Made by a program: the position numbers and the translations under genes. The notes beneath the pieces were generated by a model. That model saw nothing but the letters and a program-made list of their open reading frames with translations, ran no database searches and was not told the origin of the DNA. A stretch of DNA of 64,000 nt. Source: Thereva unica. Its lineage: Eukaryota; Arthropoda; Insecta; Diptera; Therevidae. How positions within the stretch are numbered: position 1 is the stretch's first letter; every line of letters starts with the position of its first letter. The stretch covers positions 64,725,922 to 64,789,921 of the forward strand of contig OX465282.1 of NCBI GenBank assembly GCA_949987705.1, in the 5' to 3' direction. Of the stretch, positions 1 to 11,400 are shown piece after piece.

Positions 1-50
1 AAAAACTATATCGACTTCATTGAGGTGCCGAAAAACATTAATACATCAAT
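1..50 (+). repeat. partial copy of a dispersed repeat (window edge)
   Basis: The first bases, around TATCGACTTCATTGAGGTGC, match the repeat at 36480-36990, which has similar text near 36720 and 36860, and the last bases of the window. The copy is cut by the window edge. It has no coding potential. Nothing else is recognised between here and 220. Confidence 0.5.
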
Positions 51-220
51 TTTATATATATTTTCGTCATCCTAATCTTGTAAGTGCGCACATTTAGTTT
101 GACATTTTAGCGAAAATATTGATAAACAATTGTGACAAATTCTCAGTATTATAGATATATTCTATATTGCCTATTGTTCATTTATTATTAAAATATCCAA
201 TCATATATTCAACATCCATC

Positions 221-277
221 ATACTGGGAAGTTGATCGTGTGGACCGAAAGGGTCGAACCCACATCCCAACTAGTTT
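221..277 (-). repeat. 57-bp dispersed repeat with a B-box-like core, copy 1
   Basis: This stretch matches 37705-37761 with about four mismatches in 57 bases. On the minus strand it reads GGGTTCGACCC, which resembles the pol III B box (GGTTCGANNCC). No A box or cloverleaf is evident, so it may be the end of a SINE or LINE family rather than a tRNA gene. Confidence 0.5.
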
Positions 278-285
278 TTTTATAT

Positions 286-940
286 GATGAAAAAACCAAC
301 CTTAGGTGTAACCCTTTGTACTACCAGTCCGTCATGTCGTTCAGTTCATGGTGCAATGTCTAGTAGTAAGCTTGGTTTGAAGAATAGAGGAGAATAGGAA
401 AGGTTAGAGGGGGTCTGGAGGGTGTAGAAGAAAATGACGATGGACCTCACGTTTGAACTTTAAGGTGTTGTACGAGTTCGGAAATACTGACTGCGGGAGA
501 TTATTCCACAGTCAAGTTGTTCTATTCATAAACGAACTTCTAAACCGTATTGTGCGTGAACGAGGGGGCTGTAGGGTATGGGGGTGAGCCGAGCGGGCTA
601 GTCTTGTGTTGCGGGAAAAGTATTGCCGTGCAGGCAGGAGGTCCTGAATTTCGGTGGAACAGTCGCCATGGTAATAGCGATAAAGTATGGAGAGGGCTGC
701 TACATTCCTACGGTGGCTCAAGGTGTCTATGGAGGCGCGAAAGGGGCCATCACCAATGAGTTTGAGGGCACGATTTTGCACCTTGTCGAGACAAGCCAAG
801 GTGGTTTTTGGGGCGCCTGCCTAGATATGTGAGTTGTATTCGAGGCGCGGCCGAATGTAGGATTTGTATATTGTAGCCAATGCGGCTTATCTGTATGGGG
901 ATCATTGTGCAAGTTGTCGATATTGCCATGATAGCACCAT
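286..940 (-). pseudogene. LINE reverse transcriptase C-terminal fragment and 3' end
   Basis: Read on the minus strand across frames, the sequence gives YKSYIRPRLEYNSHIW, then LDKVQNRALKLIGD, LSHRRNVAALSILYRYYHG and LWNNLPQSVFPNSYN. This order is typical of the thumb and C-terminal part of insect non-LTR reverse transcriptases. The catalytic palm lies upstream and is absent, and frameshifts break the frame near 800 and 510. The 3' untranslated end (about 290-400) contains TAGTACAAAGGG and matches the copy at 17777-18480. It is a dead, 5'-truncated copy. The clade (CR1-, RTE- or I-like) is not settled. Confidence 0.75.
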
Positions 941-985
941 GGTTACATAAATTTGTTGTAATAATTATGTATTATCAATCAATTA

Positions 986-2039
986 GAGTTGAGCCGGACT
1001 TACAAGAGGCAGTTCATTTGTACCGTACACGATAGCAAATTGTACTGAGGCCTCAACTTTTTAAAATGTCCCGGTTCAAAAATAATGTACTACTGGTATA
1101 TGAGCGTGTATCGTGCGATTGTAAATTACGAAGTGGAGAGACATTTCTTACTTCTTTTGCGGGAGTAAAATATCCAATTTGAACTGCGCCGAGGTGAGAT
1201 TGTAACCACGAACTGGTACAACATTTTCTTATTTCTTTTGCGACATTAAAATATCCAATTCGAATTGCGGCGAGGTGAGATTGAAAACAGGAACTGCAGA
1301 GACATTTTCTTATTACTTTTGCCGCAGTAAAATATCCAATTTAACCCGAGCCGTGGTGAGATTGTAAATACGAACTGGAGAGAAATCTCTTACATTTTTG
1401 AGGGAGTGAAATTTTATACTAAAGAGACAATTCTCACATTTTTTGAGGGAGTGAAGTTTTGTACTCGAGAGATATTTCTTACATTTTTCGAGGGAGGCAA
1501 ATTTTGTACTGAAGAGATAATTCTTACATTTTTCGAGGGAGGCAAATTTTGTACTGAAGAGGCAATTCTTACATTTTTCGAGGGAGGTAAATTTTGTATT
1601 GAAGAGACAAATTCTTACGTTTTTTGAAGGAGTGAAGATGGAGAGATATTTTTTACATTTTTCGAGGAAGGTAAATTTTTATTTTTATTTTTAAATCTCT
1701 ATATATAACAAATTAAATATTTTTGTGTTACATTTTGTGTTGTATTTTCAATTTTAGGTAGTTTCATTTTAAATCTGTAAATATGTTTTTCCTTATACAA
1801 TTAACAAAAATTTTAAAGAATATTTTTGTAATTAACATTCCCATTCATTCATTTTTCGTATTTTCTCTTTCGCAAACGCAGTAGATTCACCCGCATCGCA
1901 ATTTTTGAGCCATCCACTACGTGAGGTGCTAACAATACAATGGCACCTCGCCTCATTTGAAGTGAGACATTGTACTGGTTCAAAAGCAAAAAGAGGCTCC
2001 TTTTACAAACTCATTTTAAAATCGTGTCCTACCCAACAC
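986..2039 (+). mobile_element. non-autonomous TA-flanked DNA transposon with internal arrays, copy 1
   Basis: The unit begins GAGTTGAGCCGGAC and ends GTCCTACCCAACAC. These ends form an imperfect 14-bp terminal inverted repeat (10 of 14 matching). Both sides are flanked by the dinucleotide TA (984-985 and 2040-2041), as produced by Tc1/mariner-type insertion. A second copy lies inverted at 62551-63911. Inside are an 81-bp tandem repeat (about 1130-1375, three units) and a 45-bp repeat (about 1388-1675, seven units). No transposase frame is present. Because the 45-bp period is a multiple of three, it creates a repetitive open frame that is not a real protein. Confidence 0.7.
1388..1675 (+). repeat. 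45-bp tandem array inside the transposon
   Basis: The units contain TTACATTTTTCGAGGGAGG and recur at spacings of 44, 45, 45, 45, 46 and 38 bases, about seven units in all. The homologous array in the inverted copy (62930-63510) has about twice as many, so unit number varies between copies. Confidence 0.85.
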
Positions 2040-2041
2040 TA

Positions 2042-2594
2042 CAATCAATACACTTAAAATACCTCTTTTTATTAAGTAATTTTATCAACAATATGAGAAT
2101 GAAAACAATAAGGGATAAAAATATAAAAAAAGTGCTATGTCTGAGTGGTCATATTTCGGTCAATTTTTAACCAAAAAGATATTTCGACCCAGCATTTTAA
2201 CGGCGATTTTGCCCACTTTTCTCATAAAGCAATACCTATATCTATCTCTGACCCAAATTTCATATAAAGTATATGGAAATTTTGTTTTGTTTGCGAGATA
2301 TATTGCTAAAAAGGGTCCATTTTGATCCCAATCCCCAATTTGCATCCTCTGATTTAAATAGCACTCAGCAGCTTCTTCTTAAATGACCGATTGAACGATT
2401 CCTGCAAAAAAAATCGTGAACGTCTTAGTTCCTTTAATGCCCTGTTTTTAAAGGCCCCCATATACGGTTAAATTGGATGCGCACCGAAGTGCGGATGTAC
2501 AATCAAAACTATCGACTGTGAGCCGGTCGGCTAATCAAAACTCGTTCTGCTTATGGGTTTGATGAAAATCTGGATGTGTAGATTTTTTCAAACT
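2042..2594. other. unassigned AT-rich sequence
   Basis: No gene, repeat with a second copy, or RNA is recognised. Short open frames on both strands near 2137-2345 are unrelated to any family I know and lack supporting features. Confidence 0.3.
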
Positions 2595-3352
2595 TCGTGA
2601 CATTCCGCGCATGTACCCCAGCAAAGCAAAGGTTTAAAAGCTCGGACAAAGCTTCATTTAACTCCTCCTATCAAATTGCTTGCTGACATTCAATCAGTCA
2701 CGACTGTGTATTGCTAGAGGGAGGTGTATTTTTCCGGGACTTCAATGATTATTTAAAAAAATTACAAATTATGAGTGAAAAACGCCCCTTTTTATACATT
2801 TTTTTATTTTAAGGTTTTTGTATTTTACACATTTGCTACAGAAATAATTTGTAGCAATTTGTACTAAAAAATACGAAATCTATTTGTATCACTTTGATTA
2901 CTAGATTGTTGATGTTTTCCGCCAATCGCATGCGCGCTTCTGCTTCGGGAGGTTGTGCTGTTTGCGACTGTGGAGAACTCTCGTTGTATGAATGAAAAGC
3001 TCTTGTATTCAAAAGAATTTTTTTCAGCATTTTGTTTAATGTATTTTAAATTTAGGGATGAGAAATATTTCGCAAAGTTATAGTAAAATTATGCTTATAA
3101 TCTGGCTTGGTTGAGCAGGGGCTTTACATGTATTTAAAAGCTCTGCTCAACACATATAAAGATAAATTAACTTTATTCATTCGATATGCGCGCATCCCTT
3201 TCCAAATTATTTTGTTGAGTTTTTTCTTCGTTTGTTGCCGTTTTAACTAAAAAGAGGGGAAATGAGAGAATAACATTTATTAAATTTGGCAACGAGGTGC
3301 GCAGAACTGTTCAAAATTTTTTCTGTCACGGAGTTTGAAAAGATCTATACGT
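2595..3352 (+). repeat. dispersed repeat of about 760 bp, copy 1 (uninterrupted)
   Basis: From TTCAAACTTCGTGACATTCC to GTCACGGAGTTTGAAAAG this sequence aligns by eye with 45615-47008, which carries a 602-bp insertion. The stretch around 2711-2725 (GTATTGCTA) is the empty form of that insertion site. No protein is encoded and no terminal repeats were found, so its class is unknown. Confidence 0.7.
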
Positions 3353-5999
3353 TAAGACATAATTAATAGACTAAAAGGTTCATACAAAATTTCAGCTTAT
3401 TACCTCTCATTCACCGTTAAAATAGAACGTGTTGGATTTTTTTAGCTGCTCAACTTAAAAATCGCTTGTGTGCAGACTTACGTTTACTTTCTTTTGTTTT
3501 ATTTTTGTTATTAAAAAGTTGCTTCAAATTAGTTGCTAGTGCGCGGCCGGCCTTATTTGACTGGACTATATCACTATGCCTTCCTATAGAAAGCTCCTCC
3601 TATTTTGCAGGTGGGTAGTAAACAGGGTACTCGCTGTTTTTAGGTAAAATATAAGAAGCTGAATAGGTAATAATATAATTTCGGAAGATGGCACAAATTC
3701 TAAAAATTATCAAGTTCTAATGCTCTACTTCCTGATCCTAGGCTGTGTTAGGAAGGATATACACATGCATTTTATAAGCTCTAGTGTATTTCCATAAAAC
3801 CCGCAAAACAAAAATGGTAATGAGACACCGTGGGACGAAATAAAGGAATGACAACGATTTTTGCCCTTTTGTTGAGATTTATCTCGGATTTGAAACATCT
3901 GACTGTCATCACTTTCGTTTGGCAAAGGTGCATATTTGAAGCACCAGTTGCAAGACTTGGCGTGGCAATTTGAACGCTGGGCGACACATTTCTGCATATG
4001 CGAATCCGATTCAATTAAACTCCAGAGTATGTTTTAATTCTCCATCGTCTGCATCTAAAAATAAGCGTCTTTGATCTTTGAATTGTGAAAAATCGCAATT
4101 GTACACGCCAAATGTCAAGGACTTGTTGTTTATTGCCCCCGGCTAAACCTACTTACCATTCCACTCTGTCAGATGTGAGCCCTGCTATTTCCTAAGCGGT
4201 GTGTGTTATTTTTAGAATTTTTAAAGCCTTTGAGCGGTGAAGCACGCACACATACCAACCTACTATTGTTTATATTAAGCCCGAAAAGTGACATTCTAGG
4301 AGCGCCAATTTGTTTCGCTGCGAATGTAACAATGCTGGATGCTGTACGAGCCGCTTGCCTTGGAACACTCGGAAGTGTACTTGAAATTAATGCTTTCCTG
4401 TTCTTGCGGTTTATTTGGCAGCCGTAAAGCACCTCAAGAATGGATATTTAGAGGAAGTGTGATATTTGATGTTTGTTTTGCCACCAGGATAAAAACAAGC
4501 ATAATGACTCAGCCGAGCAGCGTCAACTGCCACCAATTTCAACAATTGAACTGGGGCGAACAATGAGGCCTAGACAGAACGGGGAAGGGCGTCATCAAGT
4601 GCTCGATTACAGGCAAATAATGGCACCGTTTTGGGAATTAGCGATTGGCAGTTTGCAGAAAACGAATGTCGCTTGTTTCACATTTAATTCCCCAACATTT
4701 ATGAGAAACTTAAGACTCTTTATTTTAATTTTATTGACTTGGAAAATCTGTCCAATTTTTGGAGATGGCCGGGCCTTCTACGGTTGCATATCGAAAGAGC
4801 TTATGCACATAAAAACAACGTGATTAACATTTATATAGCAAATTAGTGAAAATGGCGGCAGCTGCTGCTAAGAGATTTTCTGATTTAATGGATCGAAACC
4901 TTTTAAAAAAATCCTTTTCCATTTATGCTGAAACAATGTTAGGGGTTAACAAAGTATATAATGGAAATTTATTCCTCTATTATGTAGGTACGTGCCATTG
5001 AAGAAAAATGTAGGGTAGTGTGTGAATAATAGAAATTTATTGATACATTTTATGACTTTGTTATGCCAAACAAACGTAAGAAAACACGAGGGAAATTTAC
5101 GACGAGAAGCCTAAAAACATAAAAAATTTGAATATAGTCGTAAATAACTAGAAGCCATTGAGTAATTTTTTAACTGATTTTCGAATCTGGGGATATACAT
5201 ATATATTATTCACTTTCTTATGAACGACTTCAGAATAAGAGATCACCATAAAATTGCTGTCATTAAAAAAGAAAAATAATTTTATGTTATTTTTTTTAAT
5301 TGGTTTGCATTGTTAATAATTGAATTTCGCAACTGAAGAGATATAATTTGATGAACGTCCTTATAAGTCTCATAAGACTACAAGCCCTCGGTAATTGGGG
5401 GGTCATGTGAAACATATTTCAAGAAACGATAACATTTTTTATACAGCCGTTCATTTTTCATGGAACATTATGGGTGCGACAAGAAAATTTATTTCTCTCC
5501 GAAAAGAGTTATTTTTCACACTGAAAATATTTTGTACGTTATCCGTTAAAACTTAAAACAATAATCAATAAAACCTAAATGCCGTATAAAAATGGTTCGG
5601 GATGGCTGGAAAAGTATTTTTTCACCCTGAAGAATGAATTTTATTATATTATTTCACAAAGCTTATTAATTTCTGTACGCCGTTTAAATGATTTGATTTG
5701 TGTTTATATAGTCATTATTTAGTAATGCCGTACCTATTTACTATTTATAAGAGCGAGAAACCCTGGTGAATCCCTCTATCGAAAAAACAGAAAAAACCCT
5801 TGTCTGTTAGAATACGCATTACCCATGTCCTATCTGGGATCCAACATTTCAGGTAACAACCACAACAGGAGTGAATCAGCTCAGAAACAATTTGTTCTAT
5901 TTGCCTAAACGATTATCAAATCCAACCATCCTATACGACAGACTCAAGAAGGTGGATCGCATGCCTCTGTCTTGTAGGATGATCTCGGACTTTTACGTT
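3353..5999. other. unassigned AT-rich sequence
   Basis: I see no recognisable gene, RNA or multi-copy repeat. Open frames such as 4203-4427 and 4473-4823 have no recognisable domains and are overlapped by frames on the other strand, which suggests chance. Confidence 0.3.
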
Positions 6000-6149
6000 A
6001 TATAGTAGTCTAGACGTTATAAATGTAAACCCACATGAAACAGTAATAGTCCGTGAAAATTAGCGAAAAAACGCACGAAAGGAGACAAAACTCCAAAATA
6101 GCTGAAAATTGGTCCACAGCGGAAAAAATAGCTTTTAAATGATTTTTTG

Positions 6150-6632
6150 CCCAAAGAGTGATTTTTGCATACTAATAGCTTTCTTTTATAATATATCAAT
6201 GTAAGAAGTGCCGTACAAGAATGTTTGGTCGCTATTTTGAATTTGGAAGGACGCCACACAGGTAATTGTATTTTATTTATCATGCCCTGTCATTTGATAC
6301 CCATGGCGGGGATCGAGAAACACAATTGTGAAATTCGGCCGCCATCTTTGAACTGCCATTTTTGATTCTTTTTTTTTTACAAAAATGTCATATTGCTTTG
6401 TCATGCGAACTATACATACGGGCAAACTTTGAGGTTGATCGGTTAAGTACATGACAGTGCGCGTTTCGCTTCTTTTTTTCTTTTGCGTCAAATATTTCCT
6501 CTGAAATCCTTTTTTTTTTCTATTTTTCTTGGGCGCCATTTACCTGATCGCATTCGTACCATCTTGCGGTTTACCCAGATTTTGTCAAAATACCTAGCCG
6601 CCTAGTGTTTGAGTTTTAGTGTCGCATTACAA
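6150..6632 (-). repeat. partial copy of the minisatellite-bearing element
   Basis: This segment contains one unit of the roughly 120-bp repeat (TTGGAAGGACGCCACACAG), then text near 6300 and 6420-6632 that recurs at 7740-7800 and 8270-8490, including TTTTGCGTCAAATATTTCC and GTTTGAGTTTTAGTGTCGCA. It is a truncated direct-repeat copy of the element at 6661-8490. No coding content is seen. Confidence 0.65.
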
Positions 6633-6660
6633 ACCAACAGACATTCATTCATTATAAGCA

Positions 6661-8490
6661 CTAGCAAAAACCCGCTAGCGTTGTAACGCTTTTCAATAGA
6701 AAAAGATTATGTATGTACAGTCCGCGGTAGGAAAAAAGTAAAATTAAAAAGGAAAAATCTGCAAAAATTGATTTTGGATAATTAAAAAAAATTTAGAGTC
6801 AAACATATTCAGATTCGTAAGTTGGATTTTGCTATGGCGGGGGATTAAACGACCTGTGCAGAACTCCCATCCAAAATTGATTTTTCCCAAAAGAAGCACC
6901 AAAAATTATTTTGCAAATTTGGCACCCACCGTGCAACCCATAAATGCACAATTTGGTGTCTATACAAAAATCTAATAAATACTTACTCTATCCTATTTTA
7001 TTAAGACTGGAACTTTTGGTTAGTGCTCCACGCTCTTACAGTTCGAATGGTAATTTTTTCCCATATTCTGGCGGGAGCAATAAAAACTTTACAAAACAAA
7101 AACGTATTTCTTAGTTTTTTTAAAATCATATATGTATTTATTTTCTATTTTTAGTCTATTATATGTCTTCCGCTATTTTGTGGTGACCGTCATATTTGAT
7201 TTTCAGTGACGTCATACAGCTTACTTTCTTACATACTGTCATAGATTTTCCTTTGAATATCCATACTGAGAGCGAAGTAAAGAAAAAGTTTAACCGCCAT
7301 CTTTTGTAGGTCCCCATTTTGAATTTGGAACTAAGCGACACAGATAGTAGCATCCTACCTGTCACACCCTTTCATTTGATACCCATGTCGATCGCGTTGT
7401 AAAGAAAACGGTGATAGGTGTTGGCCGCCATTTTACTTTTCCATCATTTTGAATTTGGAATGACGCCACACAGTTAATAGTATTCTATTTGTTATTCCCT
7501 TTCATTTGATAGCCATACCAAGTGGCTTGTAAAGAAAAAACTATCCCCGTTTTGTGTTGGCCGCCATTTTGAATTTGGAATGACGCCACACAGCTAATAG
7601 TATTCTACTTGTCATACCCTTTAATTTGATGTCCATACCGAGTGGCTTCTAAAGGAAAAGGTAATCCGTCATTTTGGGTTGGCCGCCATTTTGAATTTAA
7701 AATGACGCCACACAGCTAATTGTATTTTATTTATCATATCCTCTCATTTGATACCCATGGCGGGGTTGGAAAACTAATTGCGAAATTCGGCCGCCATTTC
7801 GATATTTTTTAAATGTCATATTTCATTGTCACTTGAACTATATAGCTTTGTTCAGTAGTTTTCAGGACTGGACAGATCAGAACAGAATAGAAGAGAATTG
7901 GACAACTGTCAATTAAACGTCAAACATTTTAGAACAACCTAGAATAGAAAATCTAATGAACGCTATTTTTGTACTTTTTTGTTCTGACAATTCCGTTGTC
8001 AAAATTTCATATACACATTTGTCAAAACTAGAAAAAAACAACAACAAAAAAATCTTGTCCAAAACAGTCCGTAAAAAAAATCGAGAACAAAAAAGTGAAG
8101 TTTCGGACTATTTAGAACAACTTAATGAACACCAGACTAGAACTATTTCGGACTAAAAATAACAAGTTCGATAACTAATGAACGCCAAAACTTGTACTTT
8201 TCTATCCTAGAATGTTTTAAATCGTTCTAGGACTGACTACTGAACAGACCATATATGTACATACATTAATGGGAAAACTTTGGGGTTGATCGGTTACATG
8301 CCAGTAAGCGTTTCGCTTCTTTTTTTCTTTTGCGTCAAATATTTCCTCTGAAATTCCTTTTTTTCTATTTTTCTTGGGCGCCATCTACCCGATTGAATTC
8401 GTACCATGCGGTTTCCCAAGATTTAAACAAAATACACATTCAGTTTCAGCACAATCGGCCGCCTAGTGTTTGAGTTTTAGTGTCGCATTT
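6661..8490 (-). mobile_element. Helitron-like non-autonomous element with internal 120-bp minisatellite
   Basis: On the minus strand the lower-coordinate end reads CCTACCGCGGACTGT, an A-rich stretch, GCGTTACAACGC (a short inverted repeat), then GGGTTTTTGCTAG followed by T. This fits the Helitron 3' signature of a hairpin, a CTAG-type end and a T target base. The same end recurs near 53140-53207 and at 55560-55632. Further in are unique sequence and four units of a roughly 120-bp repeat (7190-7800). The other end, around AATGCGACACTAAAACTC at 8465-8490, matches the end of the 6150-6632 copy. A canonical 5' TC start was not found, so the assignment is tentative. No transposase is encoded. Confidence 0.45.
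7190..7800 (-). repeat. 120-bp minisatellite, four units
   Basis: Units carry TTTGAATTTGGAATGACGCC, then ACACAGCTAATAG, CATTTGATACCCAT and GGCCGCCATTTTG. The core recurs at 7317, 7447, 7567 and 7689 (spacings of 130, 120 and 122 bases). The same family lies inverted at 16690-17330 and 51690-52060. It is non-coding. Confidence 0.8.
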
Positions 8491-10090
8491 AATACATGAC
8501 TGAAATCTGTAGAAAAAGGCATTAATTATTGACGTGGATAAATTGGATAAATTATTATAATTTATAGATATATGTACCTTGTCGTCAGTTTGTGTTTTAT
8601 ATAAGCCATCCTAGGTATCGCTAGTTTATATTAATCAATTTAAACATTTGAATCGGTCCAGAGCTTCCTAAAATTTGGCTTTTTTCTCCCGCTCTGTCCT
8701 AGAAATATTAAAAACGTACCAGTGTTGTCTAATTTTTGGAATATGTTTTTCTCGTGAACTGATCAATAAAGGACATAACAAAATGCCTCAACAAAGAAAT
8801 AAACATGAAAGGCACCAATACGGAAAAAATTATTCAACTTTTGACTGAATCCCGGTAAATCGTTCATCAAACCTGAAGCCCCCGCAACGGCAGTCAACTT
8901 CTATTAAATTTGCAGTTGAACACGTCTTGGCTTATCAAACCCATTTGCTTCTAACCTACTTACAGTGACTCATAAATGATTCAGCAAGTTTGTACAAGTT
9001 CTTTCGCGTCTACTCTTGATCACGATTCTGATATTGTATTTGCCGTCACCCGACGCCAGAATGTTTTTTTTCACCAATTCAAACTTTTTCCTCTACATAG
9101 TAAATAGCTTTGTTTGAACACTCCCCACCCCTTCTGTGTTCCCTGCCAGTGATTCCCTTTGGCCTTCTCCGCTCAGATTTACGAGGCAAAGAGTAAATTT
9201 CCGATCTTTTTTGAGGTTTCATCGCGTCTGATTCTATTGCGGAGCTTTTACACCTCGGAGTTATTAATTTTTGCGGAAGTTATCTACATGGCGCCTCGAT
9301 TCATTATCTGGACAAGTATGTGATAAGGAAAGTAATAATTAGTTTGCATGTTTGTGTGGAATTAGTCACAGTAGGTGCTTAGAGGAGGTATTGTGTGTGT
9401 TTAGCCGAAGCTTATCAATTTCACGAACGTATTGTGTCGCTGGAGTAAAGAGAAAATGCTTTTGGTATACATCACGATAAAAGTGATAACAACGTATAAG
9501 TTACGCGTCAATTAACGACTGATTCGCGATTTAGTGCGAATTTTCGGGTCATTATACAGCCGATTATTTATATTTTTGCCCTTATTTATATTTTTTTCTC
9601 TTATGATACGATTTTTTTACTTGCTTGCATTTTCGATATTACGTTGCACTTGTACTGTTTAATATTTCGCAACAAAAATTACACCATTTTTTCAGCTAGC
9701 AAGAAGCAATATTTTTACCAAGTGACAAATATGTAAGTGGCGTTAAACAAAAGTTATTAATAAATTAAAAAAACGTGATTTTCGACAGTTTTTCCCATTT
9801 TTTTCTATATTTTCTACCATAACCTATAACTCAATATACATCAATCGTAAGATCATTTGAATAGCTACAACTTTATAATTTAGATTTTTTCGATCCGAGG
9901 TCACGTTTTTCTTTTATTCGCTAAAAAGCGTTTTTTACACTTTCGGGATTTTTTAGGTTAGGTTCGCTATTCCAAATTCCGAAAAAGATCTTTTTTAGAA
10001 TTTTATTTTCCTATATGACCATATTTTTTGTTTCCTGTTGGCAATTAACAAAAAAATTACATGGAGCTATTTTAGATTGATTGGACTATT
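8491..10090. other. unassigned AT-rich sequence
   Basis: No gene or structured RNA recognised. A TTAGGTTAGG motif occurs at about 9954-9963. A short T-rich segment (9480-9960) has low complexity but no clear period. Confidence 0.3.
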
Positions 10091-10096
10091 TGTACA

Positions 10097-10195
10097 AAGG
10101 GCCTCGGAAGCTTAGGGTGTAAGGCGTTTGGCTACCATCCCAGAGGTCCCGGATTCGAATCCCGGTATCTCCACGGTCCTTCGCTTTTTCCAATT
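10097..10195 (+). mobile_element. SINE head (tRNA-related region only)
   Basis: The sequence reads GGGCCTCGGAAGCTTAGGG, AAGGCGTTTGGCTACCATC, GGATTCGAATCCCGG (a B box) and CCACGGTCCTTCGC. It matches the 5' part of the SINE at 42330-42808 and then stops. It is followed by 13 G residues at 10230-10242. Confidence 0.75.
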
Positions 10196-10249
10196 TGATG
10201 TTGTCCATTAATTACGTGGTTCGTTTAGAGGGGGGGGGGGGGCTCGAGC

Positions 10250-11070
10250 CAAATCTCACGTGGGGGAGAGATTGGGGTCTCGGCAAATATCACGTAATTT
10301 TTTTTTAAAGAAACCGTGTAAAATTGCGAGAAAATTAAATAAAACTTGTTTCTCCACTAAAGACCCCCATGCACTTACAGGCAGCCGACAGGCAGTGGAC
10401 TGTCAGACCAATTCGGCCGGCACGACTAAGCTTGACTCAGTCTAACTTCAGGTATCCGCTTTACAGGCCGTGGTATGCAGGTGAAGTCAAGATTCCCTAC
10501 AGACACACAGGCGAAAATGACTTCTTAGCATAGCAGGTTATTAATTCAATTGCAAAAATGTTCATGTCCCCAACGAAAGCTTCAAGGCGGCCCCAGACCC
10601 CCTTCGGGAGCACCCGCGAACAAGCGCAAACGCGAGTGTGGATGGTTTTCACGCCTAGCTCGCGCCTTGCTTTCCTGGGTATTCTTGCCGCCAATCCACG
10701 GCGCGAGAGTGATCAGATATTGAGGCACGAATTGACGATAAATGCGATTTTTGTCAGCTTACTTGAACTACAGGCCCCATACAGTTTGCGGCCAGTGAGT
10801 GTATGGTGATATACTGGGTAAATCCTACACAAAAAATTTTACTCGTTGTTTAGCCTCCATCGGCTAGCCAACGCGCGACTCGTCGATTGCTGCAGAGTAC
10901 GAGCCAAGTAACACTGACCCGCGAAAACGCTCTTAGAATTTAGAACTACAAGAAGACACACGCCGAATTTTACCTTGTTGAGTGAGTGCTCACGTTTTGG
11001 TAGTTGTGTGGCGACTACAAGCGGGAAAGCTTGGAATAGAGGAGGGCAAGGAGTCCAAATTATCAGTTAT
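10250..11070. other. GC-richer unassigned segment
   Basis: Base composition is clearly higher in G+C than the surroundings, especially 10380-10480 and 10580-10720. Short open frames occur on both strands (for example 10558-10809 plus, 10497-10694 minus), but none shows a known domain. It could be remnant regulatory or exonic DNA or an old transposon. I cannot decide. Confidence 0.25.
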
Positions 11071-11097
11071 GTAACGAGCGGCGCCTCCGCCCGTTAC
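11071..11097 (+). other. GC-rich hairpin
   Basis: GTAACG-A-GCGG and CCGC-C-CGTTAC pair around a five-base loop, giving a stem of 10 pairs with one mismatch. It lies directly before the palindrome array, so it may belong to the same unit. Confidence 0.5.
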
Positions 11098-11098
11098 C

Positions 11099-11400
11099 TT
11101 TTACTCAACCTTCATATTCCCAAGGTCATTCCAACTCAAGAGACCAATTCTGGAAACTCGATATGAGTTTCCGCCACATGCATTATTATTTCCTTTACTC
11201 AACATTTCCAAGGGCATTTCAACTCATTCCTTTAACTTCCATTTGGCATTTTAAAAGAAACCAATTCTGGAAACTCGATATGAGTTTCCGCCACATGCAT
11301 GCCATAACCGATTTTTTAAGTACATTCTAAAAATCCTAAAATACACGCTTTAACAGGAAATTCATTCTGGAAACTCAATATGAGTTTCCGCCAAGCCCAA
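11099..11400 (+). repeat. tandem repeat carrying three 21-bp palindromes
   Basis: Three copies of GGAAACTC, a five-base centre (GATAT, GATAT, AATAT), then GAGTTTCC occur at 11152-11172, 11269-11289 and 11369-11389. Each is embedded in conserved flanks (ATTCT before, GCCA after; the first two also share CCAATTCT and CACATGCAT). Sequence between the first two is also repeated, for example TTTACTCAAC and CAACTCA. Spacing is 117 and 100 bases. The third centre differs from the first two, but both arms are conserved. This could be a binding-site array or a hairpin-forming part of a transposon end. No coding role is seen. Confidence 0.75.

Noticed and set aside
1406..1627. A repetitive protein with FEGGKFCTEE units (also on the minus strand at 63067-63372).
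   Set aside because: The frame is open only because the 45-bp repeat period is a multiple of three. It starts and ends inside a non-coding transposon array.
6150..8490. Regularly spaced repeats suggesting a CRISPR-like array.
   Set aside because: Units are directly tandem 120-bp sequences without unique spacers, and the genome is eukaryotic. The same holds for the arrays at 1388, 11763 and 52270.
10497..10809. Overlapping sense and antisense frames as coding exons.
   Set aside because: Both are open because of GC-rich composition. Neither shows a domain or splice sites in a matching frame.
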